64,000 nucleotides of DNA from Sulfurimonas sp. Lineage in GTDB: Bacteria > Campylobacterota > Campylobacteria > Campylobacterales > Sulfurimonadaceae. The stretch spans positions 124,001-188,000 of the forward strand of contig NZ_JAQVKP010000001.1 of the NCBI RefSeq assembly GCF_028694605.1. Reading direction: 5' to 3'. The number at the start of each line of letters is the position of its first letter. Within the stretch, counting starts at the first letter, position 1. A program made the translations under genes and the position numbers. A model generated the notes under the pieces. The model ran no database searches and was not told the DNA's origin. It was given only the letters and a program-made list of their open reading frames with translations. Positions 23,182 to 33,513 of the stretch are shown piece after piece.

Positions 23182-24166
23182 AACAATAAGCTTAGCCCAC
23201 GGCAACGGCGGAGTTGAGAACAACGAGCTGATATCCAAGGTCTTTTACAGAGCTTTTAAAAACGATATACTCCAAAAGAGTGAAGATGCAGCTGTTATAG
23301 AAAGCGGAACATTGGCATTTTCAACAGATAGTTTTACGGTTACTCCGCTCTTTTTTGCAGGAGGAGATATCGGTAAACTTGCAGTATGCGGAACTTGTAA
23401 CGATTTGGCTATGATGGGTGCAAAGCCAAAGTATCTAACTTGCAGTGTTATCATAGAAGAAGGCTTTAGTATAGATGAGCTTGAGAGAATAGTTTCATCT
23501 ATGCAAAAAGAGCTTGATATTAACGGAGCCGTAATCGTTAGCGGCGATACAAAAGTAGTACCTCGTGGCAGTGTCGATAAGATATTTATCAATACCGCAG
23601 GAATCGGAGAGATTTTAAAAAAAGGTATCAGCTCAAACAAGATAAATGAGGATGATATCATACTTCTTAGCCGTGATATAGGGTGTCACGGAGCTACTAT
23701 ATTTGCTTCCCGTGAGGGGATTGAGCTAACAAGTACGCTTAAGAGTGATTGTAGCTCTCTTTATCCCATTGTTAAGAGGTTATTGGATGAAGATATAGAT
23801 ATAACGGCTATGAGAGATGCAACTCGCGGCGGACTTAGTGCTGTTTTAAACGAGTGGGCAAAACAGTCTGATATCTGTATAGAGGTAGATGAGAGTAAGA
23901 TATCTATAAGCGATGAGGTAATGGGGCTTTGCGAGATTTTGGGTTTTGACGCCATGAGCCTTGCAAATGAGGGTACTTTTTTACTTGCCGTTAAAAAAGA
24001 TGAGGCGCATAGGGCAGTTGAAATTCTCAAATCCTACAACAAAAATGCCTCTATAATCGCAAATGTATCAACTAAATATCTCAAAAAAGTTATCATAAAT
24101 TCGTCGTGGGGTACGCAGAGATTTTTAGATATGCCAAGCGGCGAACTGCTTCCAAGGATTTGCTAA
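23174..24166 (+). CDS. hypE: Hydrogenase cyanide-ligand enzyme HypE
   Basis: The 330-residue PurM-like protein opens with TISLAHGNGGVENNELI and ends in PRIC, the C-terminal Cys that accepts the carbamoyl group from HypF and is dehydrated to thiocyanate. ATP-binding motifs (FSTDSFTVTP, GGDIGKLAVCGTCNDLAMMGA) are present. The start overlaps the mcrB end by 8 bp and hypA begins at the next base after the stop. It resumes the hyp operon after the accessory block. Confidence 0.95.
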   Translation: MTKTISLAHGNGGVENNELISKVFYRAFKNDILQKSEDAAVIESGTLAFSTDSFTVTPLFFAGGDIGKLAVCGTCNDLAMMGAKPKYLTCSVIIEEGFSIDELERIVSSMQKELDINGAVIVSGDTKVVPRGSVDKIFINTAGIGEILKKGISSNKINEDDIILLSRDIGCHGATIFASREGIELTSTLKSDCSSLYPIVKRLLDEDIDITAMRDATRGGLSAVLNEWAKQSDICIEVDESKISISDEVMGLCEILGFDAMSLANEGTFLLAVKKDEAHRAVEILKSYNKNASIIANVSTKYLKKVIINSSWGTQRFLDMPSGELLPRIC

Positions 24167-24511
24167 ATGCATGAGTACGGCATTGTTCAATCTTTGATAG
24201 ATAGTTGTGATGAACATGCCAAGAAAAACAGTGCAAAAAAAGTAATAAAGGTCGTAATAAAAATCGGTGTACTTAGTGGAGTGGAGCCGCATCTTCTAAG
24301 TGAAGCGTTCGAGATGTTCAAGTTTGGCACGATATGTCATGAGGCTGATTTGGTTATAAATATTCAAAAAGTAAAAGTGCATTGCAATAGTTGCGGCGCT
24401 GAGAAAGAACTTAAAAAAAATGAGTTTATCTGTCCAAAATGCGGCAGTTTTGACTTAAAAGTTCTTGATGGCGAAGATATGTATCTTATGAGTTTAGAGC
24501 TTAAGCAGTGA
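24167..24511 (+). CDS. hypA: Hydrogenase nickel chaperone HypA
   Basis: The 114-residue protein begins MHEYGIVQSL, with the N-terminal Met-His-Glu nickel site, and carries a zinc site from Cys73, Cys76, Cys89 and Cys92. It delivers nickel with HypB to the hydrogenase large subunit. It follows hypE without a gap and overlaps hypF by 4 bp. Confidence 0.95.
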   Translation: MHEYGIVQSLIDSCDEHAKKNSAKKVIKVVIKIGVLSGVEPHLLSEAFEMFKFGTICHEADLVINIQKVKVHCNSCGAEKELKKNEFICPKCGSFDLKVLDGEDMYLMSLELKQ

Positions 24512-26739
24512 TATTTGCCATCGAGATAAGAGGTGTGGTGCAGGGGGTTGGATTTCGTCCTTTTATATATAACCTTGCCGCTTCATCTGGGTTAAAGGGG
24601 CAAGTTTCAAACAACGGCTACGGCGTGCTGATACTTCTTGATGCGACACGAGAAAAAGTAGATGGATTTATCCGACAAATCAGGCAAAATAAGCCGCCTC
24701 TCAGCGAGATAGACTCCATAAAAATCACTCAAATAAAAAAAACAAAATCCTTTGAGGGCTTTAGCATCCAAATAAGCAAAAGTGCAAAACTGCTCTCAAG
24801 CAAGATTCCATCAGATATTGCGATGTGTGAGGAGTGTGAGAGTGAACTGAGCGACAAAACCAACCGCAGATTTGAGTATCCCTTTATCACATGCACAAAT
24901 TGCGGACCAAGGTACAGCATCATAAAAAATCTTCCCTATGATAGAAAAAATACATCTATGGATGAATTTATAATGTGCAAAAAGTGCGAAGCAGAGTATA
25001 AAAACCCGCAAGACAGAAGATACCATGCCCAGCCCATAGGGTGCCATGAGTGCGGACCTGCACTCTCTTTATATGAGAGCAACGGCAAAAAAATAGAGTC
25101 TGAAAATATTATAGATGAGGTTGTACAAACTATAGCTGATGGTAGGATTGTAGCCATAAAGGGAATCGGCGGTTATCATCTTGTTTGCGATGCCTCAAAC
25201 GATAGTGCGGTTGAACTTCTGCGAGAAAGAAAGAGACGACCTTCAAAACCGTTTGGAGTGATGGTAAAAGATATTGATACCTCAAAGCACCTTGCCTACA
25301 TAAGCGAAAAAGAGGAAGCATTGCTCAACTCAAACAGACGCCCCATTGTTTTGCTTCAAAAAAGAGATGATTATGCACTAAGCCGATATGTGGCTCCAAA
25401 TATCAGCCAAATCGGTCTTTTTTTGGCATATACTCCTCTGCATTATCTTATTTTGCAAAAATTAGAGAGACCGATAGTCGCTACAAGCGCAAATATCTCT
25501 GATGAGCCTCTGTGCAGAACTTATGATGAGATTATGGGACTATCATCCGTTTGGGACTGCTGTTTGGAGCATAACAGGGAGATAGTAAACGGCTGTGACG
25601 ACTCGGTTGCTTTTGTGGAGAACGAGAAAATATTTATGCTAAGAGAGGCAAGAGGATATGCGCCTCTTTATCTTAAACTCCTGCATAAAACAGATAAAAA
25701 GATTCTCTCTCTTGGTGCAAACCAGAAAAGCACGGTTGCCATAACCATAGAAGATAGCGTTGTTTTATCGCCATATATAGGGGATTTGGGAAGTTTGTCG
25801 AGTGTGGAGCATTTCAAATCACATATAGAGACGCTAAAGAGAATCTATGATTTTACTCCTGATGTAGTTGTCTGTGATAAACATCCAAACTACGAATCTA
25901 CCAAATATGCAAAAGAGTTAAAAGCGCAAAATGAAGTCATAGAGTTAGTGCAGGTTCAACATCACTATGCGCATATTTTGGCTACTATGGGTGTAGAGGG
26001 TATCGCTTCAAAAGTTTTGGGTGTTAGTTTTGACGGAACCGGTTATGGGGATGATGGCAACCTTTGGGGCGGAGAGTTTTTTGTTTGTGACAACAGTTCT
26101 TATAAGAGAGTAGGGCAGTTTAAATATTTCAGGCTTATCGGCGGTGAGAGAGCCATAAAAGAGCCACGGCGGGTTGCTCTTAGCTTCTTGTTTGAGATAT
26201 ACGGCGATGAAGCTTTTAAACTGAATAATCAGACAATTAACTCTTTTTCCAGCTCAGAGATAAAAACACTATATACAGTATGGAAAAACGGACTAAACTC
26301 TCCGCTCTCAAGCTCTTGCGGGCGGTTATTTGATGCAGTGGCATCTCTTTTGGATATTGTCCAAATTTGCAGTTATGAGGGCGAGAGCGGTCTGCTTTTG
26401 GAGAGCCTTTATGATGAAAATATTACAGAGTATTATGAGTTTGGCGTGCAAGATTTTGAGATAGATTTTAGCCAAATAGCAAAACAGATTTTAGTTGAAA
26501 AAGATGTACATGTAGCGGTTTCAAAGTTTTTTAATACAATAGTAGAGATTATTTATGATATGTACAAAAAGTATGATTTGCCTTTGGTTTTAAGCGGCGG
26601 AGTTTTTCAAAACAGAGTGCTTTTAAGGTTGATTATGAGAAAAATCCCTGATGTTATTTTGCCCGAGATGTTTGTCGCCAATGACGCTGCAATCGCTTAC
26701 GGACAAGCAATTGCAGCGTTAAATCTCAAAACTCTTTGA
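24508..26739 (+). CDS. hypF: Carbamoyltransferase HypF
   Basis: The 743-residue protein starts at GTG and shows the HypF domain order: acylphosphatase-like IRGVVQGVGFRPF (7-18), two zinc-finger sets (Cys107/110/129/132 and Cys157/160/179/182), a YrdC-like part (about 195-370) and a Kae1-like part with VQHHYAHILA and SGGVFQNRVL. It makes carbamoyl-AMP and loads HypE. It ends the locus, and its last 21 bases overlap the end of the convergent aroE gene, leaving no room for a separate terminator. Confidence 0.95.
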   Translation: MIFAIEIRGVVQGVGFRPFIYNLAASSGLKGQVSNNGYGVLILLDATREKVDGFIRQIRQNKPPLSEIDSIKITQIKKTKSFEGFSIQISKSAKLLSSKIPSDIAMCEECESELSDKTNRRFEYPFITCTNCGPRYSIIKNLPYDRKNTSMDEFIMCKKCEAEYKNPQDRRYHAQPIGCHECGPALSLYESNGKKIESENIIDEVVQTIADGRIVAIKGIGGYHLVCDASNDSAVELLRERKRRPSKPFGVMVKDIDTSKHLAYISEKEEALLNSNRRPIVLLQKRDDYALSRYVAPNISQIGLFLAYTPLHYLILQKLERPIVATSANISDEPLCRTYDEIMGLSSVWDCCLEHNREIVNGCDDSVAFVENEKIFMLREARGYAPLYLKLLHKTDKKILSLGANQKSTVAITIEDSVVLSPYIGDLGSLSSVEHFKSHIETLKRIYDFTPDVVVCDKHPNYESTKYAKELKAQNEVIELVQVQHHYAHILATMGVEGIASKVLGVSFDGTGYGDDGNLWGGEFFVCDNSSYKRVGQFKYFRLIGGERAIKEPRRVALSFLFEIYGDEAFKLNNQTINSFSSSEIKTLYTVWKNGLNSPLSSSCGRLFDAVASLLDIVQICSYEGESGLLLESLYDENITEYYEFGVQDFEIDFSQIAKQILVEKDVHVAVSKFFNTIVEIIYDMYKKYDLPLVLSGGVFQNRVLLRLIMRKIPDVILPEMFVANDAAIAYGQAIAALNLKTL

Positions 26740-27510
26740 CATGTGAAGTTTGATATCGCCTGTTTTTAACTCATGATTGACAAATAGCTCGTTTGCCAAA
26801 ACACCTTGACCCAAAAGCATATCGGCACCGTCTTTGTAAGTAATGTTTTTTTCTTTTGCCATCTTTAAAAACGGTGTCATTTTTCCGTAAATTGCATCTG
26901 CCGCAAATGAGCTGTTATCTAAAATTTCTTTGATTAGCTCCAACGGAGCAGGCAACTCTTCATCTTTTAGCCCCGCACTTGTGGTATTTACTACCAAATC
27001 ATATTTTGATATTTTAAAATCATTCCATGTAAAGCTCTCGCACCCAAGCTCTTTAAAGTAGAGCAGTTTATCTTCGCTTCTATTTAAAACGCTCACTTTT
27101 ATACCATCTTGTACAAATCTTGCGCAGAGTGCTTTTGCCGTTCCGCCCGCACCTAGAACTAAAATATTTTTAACTTCTCCAAACTCTTTTATAGCAAACA
27201 TAAAACCGTCTGCATCGGTGTTGTAGCCTATTAACTTGCCATTTTCATTTATAAGGGTATTTACAACTCCCACTTTTTTTGCAAAGCCTCTTACTTCATC
27301 GCAAGCCTTGTATGCCGCTTCTTTATGGGGAACGGTAACATTTGCGCCGCTAAGGGCAAGAGCAAAAAAAGTCTCTTTTAGTTTTGAGCCATCACGCAGA
27401 TGAACTCTTGTGTAGCACGCTTTGTAGTTTAGGTTTTTAAATACGCTGTTGTGCATAAGCGGGGAGCGAGAGTGCGAAACAGGGTCGCCAAAGATGGCAA
27501 ACAGTTTCAT
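26719..27510 (-). CDS. aroE: Shikimate dehydrogenase
   Basis: The 263-residue protein has AroE motifs: FGDPVSHSRSPLMHN at the N-terminus, NVTVPHKE with the catalytic Lys, YNTDADGF, the NADP loop LGAGGTAKAL and the C-terminal GADMLLGQG. It reduces 3-dehydroshikimate to shikimate in aromatic amino acid synthesis. It shares one base with the trpE stop codon, so it is the last gene of the nine-gene minus-strand operon. The 3' ends of aroE and hypF overlap. Confidence 0.95.
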   Translation of the reverse strand: MKLFAIFGDPVSHSRSPLMHNSVFKNLNYKACYTRVHLRDGSKLKETFFALALSGANVTVPHKEAAYKACDEVRGFAKKVGVVNTLINENGKLIGYNTDADGFMFAIKEFGEVKNILVLGAGGTAKALCARFVQDGIKVSVLNRSEDKLLYFKELGCESFTWNDFKISKYDLVVNTTSAGLKDEELPAPLELIKEILDNSSFAADAIYGKMTPFLKMAKEKNITYKDGADMLLGQGVLANELFVNHELKTGDIKLHMSKSFEI

Positions 27511-28940
27511 TAGTCCAAATCTTCCAGTGAAGCAACAAGCGCGCCGAGTTTGTTTTTAACCTCTAGGTACTCAAGCTCGTTTTGACTGTCAGCTACCACG
27601 CCCGCACCTGCTTGAAGAACAACTTTGTCCTCTTTTACTAGAGCAGTTCTAATGGTTATTGCACTGTCCATATTGCCGTCAAATCCGAAGTAACCTATGC
27701 TTCCGCTGTAAAAACCTCTCTTTAGACCCTCAAACTCGGCTATAAGCTCCATTGCTCTTATCTTTGGCGCACCCGTCATAGTTCCTGCCGTAAAAGTTGC
27801 CATAAACAAATCAAACATATCTTTGTCATCTGCAATAGTTGCTGTTACATCTGAGACGATGTGCATAACATGCGAAAACCTCTCTATGTGCATCATATTT
27901 TCGACTTTTACACTCCCTGTCTTTGCTACACGGCTAACATCGTTTCTGCCAAGGTCTATCAGCATAAGATGTTCTGAGAGCTCTTTTGGGTCACTGAGCA
28001 ACTCTTCTTCAAGCTCCATATCTCTTTGCTTTGTAGTGCCTCTTTTTCTTGTTCCTGCTATAGGGCGGAGGAGAAGTTCCCCGTTTGTAAGTCTAACCAT
28101 AACTTCAGGCGAAGAACCGACGATATTAAAATCTTCGTATTCCATCAAAAACATATAAGGTGATGGGTTTTTACTTCGGAGTATTCTGTAAAAGCTGAAA
28201 GGGTCAACTTTTATCTTTCTTGTAAAGCGATTTGTCATAAGGATTTGAAAAACATCGCCGCTTCTTATCATCTCTTTTGATTTTTCCACCATCTCAAAAA
28301 ACTGCTCTTTTGAGAATGCGAAAGTTCCTTTGTCATCACCTATGTTTCTCTTCATATGGACATATTCATAAGAGTTTTTTAACTCCGCTTCAACTTCTTC
28401 AAATTTATCGCTCATCTCTTTTAGAGTGCTGATAAGTGTAAGTTGATAATTTTTATGAGAATAAACCAAAATGATTTTTGGGAGGATGAGATCCAAATCG
28501 GGAGTGTTGAGTTCATCTTTTAAACCATCCATGGTTGTATGAAGTTTTGGTTCAAAAACCTTGACCATATCGTAGCCTATGTAGCCGATAAAACCATCCA
28601 CATAACCTACTTTTAGTGCGGCAGATGCTTCTTTATAGATGGATGTATCAATGTTTTTGTAGTAATTCTTTAAAAAAGTAAAAGGGGAGACATCTTTTGT
28701 ATGTGTTATACCGTCTGCATCTGTGTAGAGAGTTTTGCCATCTGCATACTGAACTCTCTCCCTCGCACCGATACAGATAAAGCTGTAATTACCCTCACTT
28801 GCTCCTGCACTCTCAAAGAGGTATGAGATTTCATTTGGAAAAAGTGCTTTCAATTTTGCATAAATGGCGACGGGGGCTAATTGGTCTTGAATAAATTGTT
28901 TAGAGTAAATCAAAAGAGTAACCTTCGGTTGCTCCGACAA
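27510..28940 (-). CDS. trpE: Anthranilate synthase component I
   Basis: The 476-residue protein carries the chorismate-binding enzyme motifs IAGTRKRG, LIDLGRNDVSRVA, HIVSDV and TAGTMTGAPKIRAMELI. The N-terminal FESAGASEGNYSFICIG region matches the tryptophan-feedback part of TrpE rather than PabB. It would convert chorismate to anthranilate with a glutamine amidotransferase partner encoded elsewhere; no other trp gene is adjacent. The start used is TTG at 28940, 12 bp after the SPOR gene. Its place beside aroE keeps aromatic genes together. Confidence 0.88.
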   Translation of the reverse strand: MSEQPKVTLLIYSKQFIQDQLAPVAIYAKLKALFPNEISYLFESAGASEGNYSFICIGARERVQYADGKTLYTDADGITHTKDVSPFTFLKNYYKNIDTSIYKEASAALKVGYVDGFIGYIGYDMVKVFEPKLHTTMDGLKDELNTPDLDLILPKIILVYSHKNYQLTLISTLKEMSDKFEEVEAELKNSYEYVHMKRNIGDDKGTFAFSKEQFFEMVEKSKEMIRSGDVFQILMTNRFTRKIKVDPFSFYRILRSKNPSPYMFLMEYEDFNIVGSSPEVMVRLTNGELLLRPIAGTRKRGTTKQRDMELEEELLSDPKELSEHLMLIDLGRNDVSRVAKTGSVKVENMMHIERFSHVMHIVSDVTATIADDKDMFDLFMATFTAGTMTGAPKIRAMELIAEFEGLKRGFYSGSIGYFGFDGNMDSAITIRTALVKEDKVVLQAGAGVVADSQNELEYLEVKNKLGALVASLEDLD

Positions 28941-28952
28941 GCGGAGCGTTTT

Positions 28953-29630
28953 TTAGATTTTTGTTAAAAAGGCGGCTGGCTCAACGGAAGCTCTTAATGC
29001 TTTAAGCGCTTTTCTTGCTTCCGCTTCATTGCTAAATGGACCAACTAGGACTTTATTGACAGGTGTAGTTTTATTTGAAACTTGATGAAAAGTGTAGCCG
29101 TAGCCAAGCTTGATTATAGAATCTAAAAAGCTTTTATTTGGCTGGTTTTTGGAAAAAGAACCAACTTGAACATAATAACCCGAAGGTGTTGCTGTCGATG
29201 GAGTTTGTGATTGTACAGTACTCTCTTTTGGAGAAACTGCTTTTTTCGTCTCTACGACTTTTTTAGGCTCTGCGACAGTTTGTTGTTGTGTTTGAGTTGT
29301 TGCTGCCTGAGTGCTGTCTTTTGTACTCTCCTGCTTCAATCTTTGTGCTATTTCATCTAAAGAACCGTTTTCTTTATTTGCTTCTTGGATGACTTTTACG
29401 TCCTCAAAAAGAGGTTCTCCGGCTACTGTTTTTGTCTCTTTTTGTGGTTCGGGAGGAAGTACTGCTTGTGGGAGATTGTCTGTGCTACTTGACGTTAAAG
29501 TATTCATAAGCATAACAACAAGGATAAGCACAATACCAAGCGTTGCAACTGCTAAAACAACTCTTCTGCTGTTTGCAGATGCGCTGTTTTTGTTGAGGAT
29601 AATATCGTTTAATTCGCTTTTTTCTTCCAT
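28953..29630 (-). CDS. SPOR-domain membrane protein
   Basis: The 225-residue protein has a short cytoplasmic N-terminus, one TM helix (about 25-43), a low-complexity Gln/Thr/Lys/Pro-rich linker, and a C-terminal SPOR domain beginning YYVQVGSFSKN and including LVGPFSNEAEA. SPOR domains bind denuded peptidoglycan at the division site. In Campylobacterota a SPOR gene commonly sits between the DUF1882 gene and aroE, as here apart from trpE. Confidence 0.87.
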   Translation of the reverse strand: MEEKSELNDIILNKNSASANSRRVVLAVATLGIVLILVVMLMNTLTSSSTDNLPQAVLPPEPQKETKTVAGEPLFEDVKVIQEANKENGSLDEIAQRLKQESTKDSTQAATTQTQQQTVAEPKKVVETKKAVSPKESTVQSQTPSTATPSGYYVQVGSFSKNQPNKSFLDSIIKLGYGYTFHQVSNKTTPVNKVLVGPFSNEAEARKALKALRASVEPAAFLTKI

Positions 29631-29675
29631 AATCTCTCCTTTTATTATCTACTTAAAATCATACCAAAAAGTTGG

Positions 29676-30218
29676 TTACATATGTTTTGACCATGAAGCA
29701 CCGCGTTCTTTGGCATATACCTCATAAGGAAGTGCCAAAATATTGTACTCATCAGGCATATCTTGATTTGGAAACATACGCCACTGATTTGGTTGTTTTG
29801 CTGCCAGTTTCATACTTATCATCTTTCCAAGCTGTATGGCTTCCTGAAGTGTCGTATGTCCTTTATGGATATAAACATGCAGATGTCCCTCTGTTTTTGT
29901 TTTGTATGCCGTAAAGTTGATAAAGCCCTCTTCACGAAGAAGAAGTTGTGTTTTATGGTAAAAACGCTCAGGGTCTCGCCCATTGTAGTCGATAACTATA
30001 TTTTCAACTTTACCGTGTTTGTTGATAAGTGAATGTGCGACCGTTATTTCGCCCTTAAGATGTTGGTTGATGACGGCATGAGTGAGTGTTGCGTTAACCT
30101 TCTCAAATTTGTTATAAAATGTACGACCTTTGAAGATAATTTTATCTACTACCACGTCCCTTTTAATCCAATAGTGATCCGTTAACATTTTTATAAGATT
30201 TAAATCTGCTGCCGTCAT
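29676..30218 (-). CDS. DUF1882-type conserved Campylobacterota protein
   Basis: The 180-residue protein belongs to a lineage-restricted family found after glyA in Campylobacter and Helicobacter. It lacks a signal peptide or TM helices. Two motifs stand out: [13 protein letters not shown] (74-86) and [11 protein letters not shown] (110-120). They resemble motifs I and II of archaeo-eukaryotic-type primases, but the usual second acidic residue of motif I is Asn here, so catalysis is doubtful. No function is established. It lies 11 bp after glyA in the same operon. Confidence 0.8.
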   Translation of the reverse strand: MTAADLNLIKMLTDHYWIKRDVVVDKIIFKGRTFYNKFEKVNATLTHAVINQHLKGEITVAHSLINKHGKVENIVIDYNGRDPERFYHKTQLLLREEGFINFTAYKTKTEGHLHVYIHKGHTTLQEAIQLGKMISMKLAAKQPNQWRMFPNQDMPDEYNILALPYEVYAKERGASWSKHM

Positions 30219-30228
30219 CTTTTAGCCC

Positions 30229-31476
30229 TTAATATGTCGATTGGTGATAAACCACAAAGTTTTGCGCTAGTTCTTTAAGCTCTTTTTTGACAGATGCTTG
30301 AAGCTCTGTGTTGTTGATATCATCAAGAACGTCAGCGATTTTGTTCGCTATGAACTCAAACTCCTTCTCTTTCATGCCTCTTGAAGTCAGAGCAGGGCTT
30401 CCTATGCGGATACCTGAAGTCACAAACGGACTTCTTGTCTCTCCCGGAACTGTGTTTTTGTTTACTGTTATGCCTGCATTTCCAAGAGCTATATCTGCAT
30501 CTTTACCTGAAAAATCACGGTTGATGAAAGAGAGAAGAACCAGATGGTTGTCCGTTCCGCCGCTTACAAGCTCAAACCCTCTTTTTACCAGTACTTCTCC
30601 AAGAATTTTAGCATTTGCTTTTACCTGTTTTGCATAATCTTTCCACTCAGCAGAGAGGTTATACTTGAAACCTACCGCTTTTGCAGCGATAACATGAACA
30701 AGCGGTCCGCCCTGGATGCCCGGGAAGATGGCAGAGTTAAGTTTTTTTGCCATCTCTTCATCGTTTGTCATAATCATACCGCCTCTTGGACCTGCGAGAG
30801 TTTTGTGGGTTGTTGTCGTTACAACGTGTGCATGAGGGAATGGACTAGGATGCTCTCCTGCTGCAACAAGTCCTGCAACGTGGGCGATATCGGCAAATAA
30901 AATTGCTCCGACCGCATCGGCAATCTCACGGAATTTTGCAAAATCTATCTCTCTGGCATAAGCAGAAGCACCGCAAACGATGATTTTTGGCTGTACTGCT
31001 TTTGCAATTTCCATGATTTTGTCATAGTTCATACGACCGTCAAGCTCTACACCGTAAGTAAAAGAGTGGTAGTTTTTTCCTGAAAAGCTTGGCTTGCTTC
31101 CGTGTGTTAAGTGCCCGCCATGGCTGAGATCCATCCCTAAAAGCTTGTCGCCTGCATTTAAAAGTGCCGCATAAACCGCCGCATTTGCTTGGCTTCCTGA
31201 GTGCGGCTGTACATTTGCATAGTTACATCCAAAAAGTTTACACGCTCTGTCAATCGCCAACTGCTCAACACCATCTGCGTACTCACAACCACCGTAATAG
31301 CGTTTGCCCGGATAACCCTCCGCATATTTGTTTGTAAATACAGAACCCATAGTCTCCATAACGGCAGGAAGCGTGAAGTTTTCACTCGCAATCATCTCCA
31401 AATGCGTTGTCTGTCTCTCTAGCTCTTTTTCGCATAACTCAAAAATTTCGTTATCGAACTCTTTTAAAAAACTCAT
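30229..31476 (-). CDS. glyA: Serine hydroxymethyltransferase
   Basis: The 415-residue protein shows all SHMT features: [36 protein letters not shown], and the PLP lysine Lys225 in [14 protein letters not shown]. It interconverts serine and glycine while charging tetrahydrofolate. It starts 25 bp after the lysS stop and belongs to the fur-lysS-glyA operon. Confidence 0.97.
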   Translation of the reverse strand: MSFLKEFDNEIFELCEKELERQTTHLEMIASENFTLPAVMETMGSVFTNKYAEGYPGKRYYGGCEYADGVEQLAIDRACKLFGCNYANVQPHSGSQANAAVYAALLNAGDKLLGMDLSHGGHLTHGSKPSFSGKNYHSFTYGVELDGRMNYDKIMEIAKAVQPKIIVCGASAYAREIDFAKFREIADAVGAILFADIAHVAGLVAAGEHPSPFPHAHVVTTTTHKTLAGPRGGMIMTNDEEMAKKLNSAIFPGIQGGPLVHVIAAKAVGFKYNLSAEWKDYAKQVKANAKILGEVLVKRGFELVSGGTDNHLVLLSFINRDFSGKDADIALGNAGITVNKNTVPGETRSPFVTSGIRIGSPALTSRGMKEKEFEFIANKIADVLDDINNTELQASVKKELKELAQNFVVYHQSTY

Positions 31477-31500
31477 TTTTCTATCCTTTTCCTATTTAAA

Positions 31501-33015
31501 TTAAATTGTCTCTTCGTTTTTTTCTTCGTTATGCAACGGTTTCATAGCAGGGAAGAGCAGAACATCTCTGATGGAATGCTCGTTTGTAAGCAGCATGACA
31601 AGTCTGTCTATGCCTATGCCTTGACCTGCCGTTGGAGCCATACCATAGCTAAGGGCCTCTATAAAGTCCAAATCCATCTCATGCGCTTCATCGTCACCGT
31701 TCTCTTTGGCTGCACCTTGTGCTTCAAATCTTTGAAGCTGATCCACAGGGTCGTTTAATTCGCTAAATGCGTTGGCGATTTCCCGCCCTGCGATGAAAAG
31801 CTCAAATCTCTCGGTGATTGCCGGATTTACATCGCTTCTTCTTGCAAGCGGAGAAATCTCAACCGGATACTCGGTGATAAAAGTCGGGTTTATAAGCTTC
31901 TCTTCAACAAACTCATCAAAAAGTTCGCCTTGAAGCTGACCTAAGTTTAGCCCATCTTTTACGACAATATTTTTGCTCTTTAAAAATGCAACTATCTTCT
32001 CTTTGTCGTTGACTATATCTTGCGGTACGCCGCCGATAGTAGTTAGAGACTCAATAAGAGGCACTTCGCTAAAGCGGCTAAAATCAACTTCCATCTCTCC
32101 GTAAGGGAGCTTTGTGGGGAGATTTAAGTGGTCAAAAAGATATGTAAAATACTCTTTTGTAATTTCAATCAAATCTTTATAAGTTTTGTACGCCCAGTAA
32201 AATTCTATAGATGTAAACTCAGGGTTGTGGGTAGCGTCCATTCCCTCATTTCTAAAGTTGCGGTTTATCTCAAAAACAGCCTCAAACCCACCGACAATAA
32301 GTCTTTTAAGGTAAAGTTCAGGAGCGATTCTTAAGTATCTGTCGATACCAAGAGCGTTATGGTGTGTCACAAACGGTTTTGCATTTGCGCCGCCTGCAAT
32401 AGGGTGCATCATAGGAGTTTCAACCTCTAAAAAGCCCTTATCTTCAAAGAAGCGGCGAGTGAGAGAGATGACTTTTGAACGGATTTGGAATGTTTTGCGG
32501 ACATCTGCATTCATGATAAGGTCGAGATATCTTTTTCTGTATCTTGTCTCTTTGTCTGTTATGCCGTGAAACTTTTCAGGCAGCGGCGCAATGGCTTTTG
32601 TTAAAAGTCTTAGCTTGTCTGCATGAAGCGAGAGCTCACCTTGACCTGTTACGAACGGGTATCCGCTAACTTCTACTATATCACCCACTTCTATATTTTT
32701 TTTAAAAGTTTCGTTGTAGAAATTTTCACCTATATTGTCTCTTGCTACATAGACCTGAAGCACACCGCTCTCATCCTCTATCTGGATAAAGCTCGCTTTA
32801 CCCATGATACGAAAGAGCTTTATACGCCCGCTTAGAGTGTAGCAGCGGTTTTCATCTCTTTTGTTCTCGGTGTGGGCAATATCCGTATTGACATATAAAA
32901 ACTTCTCAATGGTAGTGTCTCTTCTTGAATCATTAGAGTAAGGGTTAATTCCCTCTCTCTTTAGAAGCTCCGCTTTTTCAATTCTTTGTTGAATAAATTT
33001 ATTTTCAAAAACCAA
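31501..33015 (-). CDS. lysS: Lysyl-tRNA synthetase, class II
   Basis: The 504-residue protein has the OB-fold anticodon domain (about 55-155) and class II motifs: motif 1 around [15 protein letters not shown], motif 2 [15 protein letters not shown], and motif 3 [12 protein letters not shown] near the C-terminus. It charges tRNA-Lys. The start is 19 bp after fur, fitting the conserved operon. Confidence 0.97.
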   Translation of the reverse strand: MVFENKFIQQRIEKAELLKREGINPYSNDSRRDTTIEKFLYVNTDIAHTENKRDENRCYTLSGRIKLFRIMGKASFIQIEDESGVLQVYVARDNIGENFYNETFKKNIEVGDIVEVSGYPFVTGQGELSLHADKLRLLTKAIAPLPEKFHGITDKETRYRKRYLDLIMNADVRKTFQIRSKVISLTRRFFEDKGFLEVETPMMHPIAGGANAKPFVTHHNALGIDRYLRIAPELYLKRLIVGGFEAVFEINRNFRNEGMDATHNPEFTSIEFYWAYKTYKDLIEITKEYFTYLFDHLNLPTKLPYGEMEVDFSRFSEVPLIESLTTIGGVPQDIVNDKEKIVAFLKSKNIVVKDGLNLGQLQGELFDEFVEEKLINPTFITEYPVEISPLARRSDVNPAITERFELFIAGREIANAFSELNDPVDQLQRFEAQGAAKENGDDEAHEMDLDFIEALSYGMAPTAGQGIGIDRLVMLLTNEHSIRDVLLFPAMKPLHNEEKNEETI

Positions 33016-33034
33016 TAATCTTTCCTTTTATTTT

Positions 33035-33511
33035 TTACTTTTTTTGGCAATTTTTACATATGCCGTAAATCTGCATAGAGTGGTCTTTCATCTCAAAACC
33101 AAGCTCCTGTGCGATTTTATGCTGTCTCTCTTCTATCTGTTCATCAACAAACTCCGTAATGCTTCCGCAAGAGGTACAGATAAAGTGATCATGATGGTGC
33201 TTTGCGCCAAGTTCATATTTTTTGCCTTGCGCACCAAAAGAGAGCGATGTAACCATGTCGGATTCTTCAAGCAAAGATAGCGTTCTATAAACGGTTGCAA
33301 TTCCGGTTTTTAGGTCGGGAAACTTCTTTTGGATAAGGTTGTGGAGTGATTCCGGTGTGAGATGCTCATCAGCATTATAGAGTGTCTCAAGTATCACCTC
33401 TCTTTGGATTGTAAACTTCAGATTGTTTTTTTTAAGCAGCTGCTTAAAATCTTCCAGCAACTGTTTGTATTTAACGGTTTTGTCACTAAAATCAGTAGTT
33501 ATTTCCGGCAT
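33035..33511 (-). CDS. fur: Ferric uptake regulator Fur
   Basis: The 158-residue protein has an N-terminal winged helix (TIQREVILETLYN) and a dimerisation domain with His105-108, Cys112/Cys115 and Cys152/Cys155, the structural zinc site. Fur represses iron-uptake genes with Fe2+. It sits between cvpA and lysS as in C. jejuni. Other Fur-family members (PerR, Zur) share these motifs, but length and synteny favour Fur. Confidence 0.92.
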   Translation of the reverse strand: MPEITTDFSDKTVKYKQLLEDFKQLLKKNNLKFTIQREVILETLYNADEHLTPESLHNLIQKKFPDLKTGIATVYRTLSLLEESDMVTSLSFGAQGKKYELGAKHHHDHFICTSCGSITEFVDEQIEERQHKIAQELGFEMKDHSMQIYGICKNCQKK

Positions 33512-33513
33512 AT

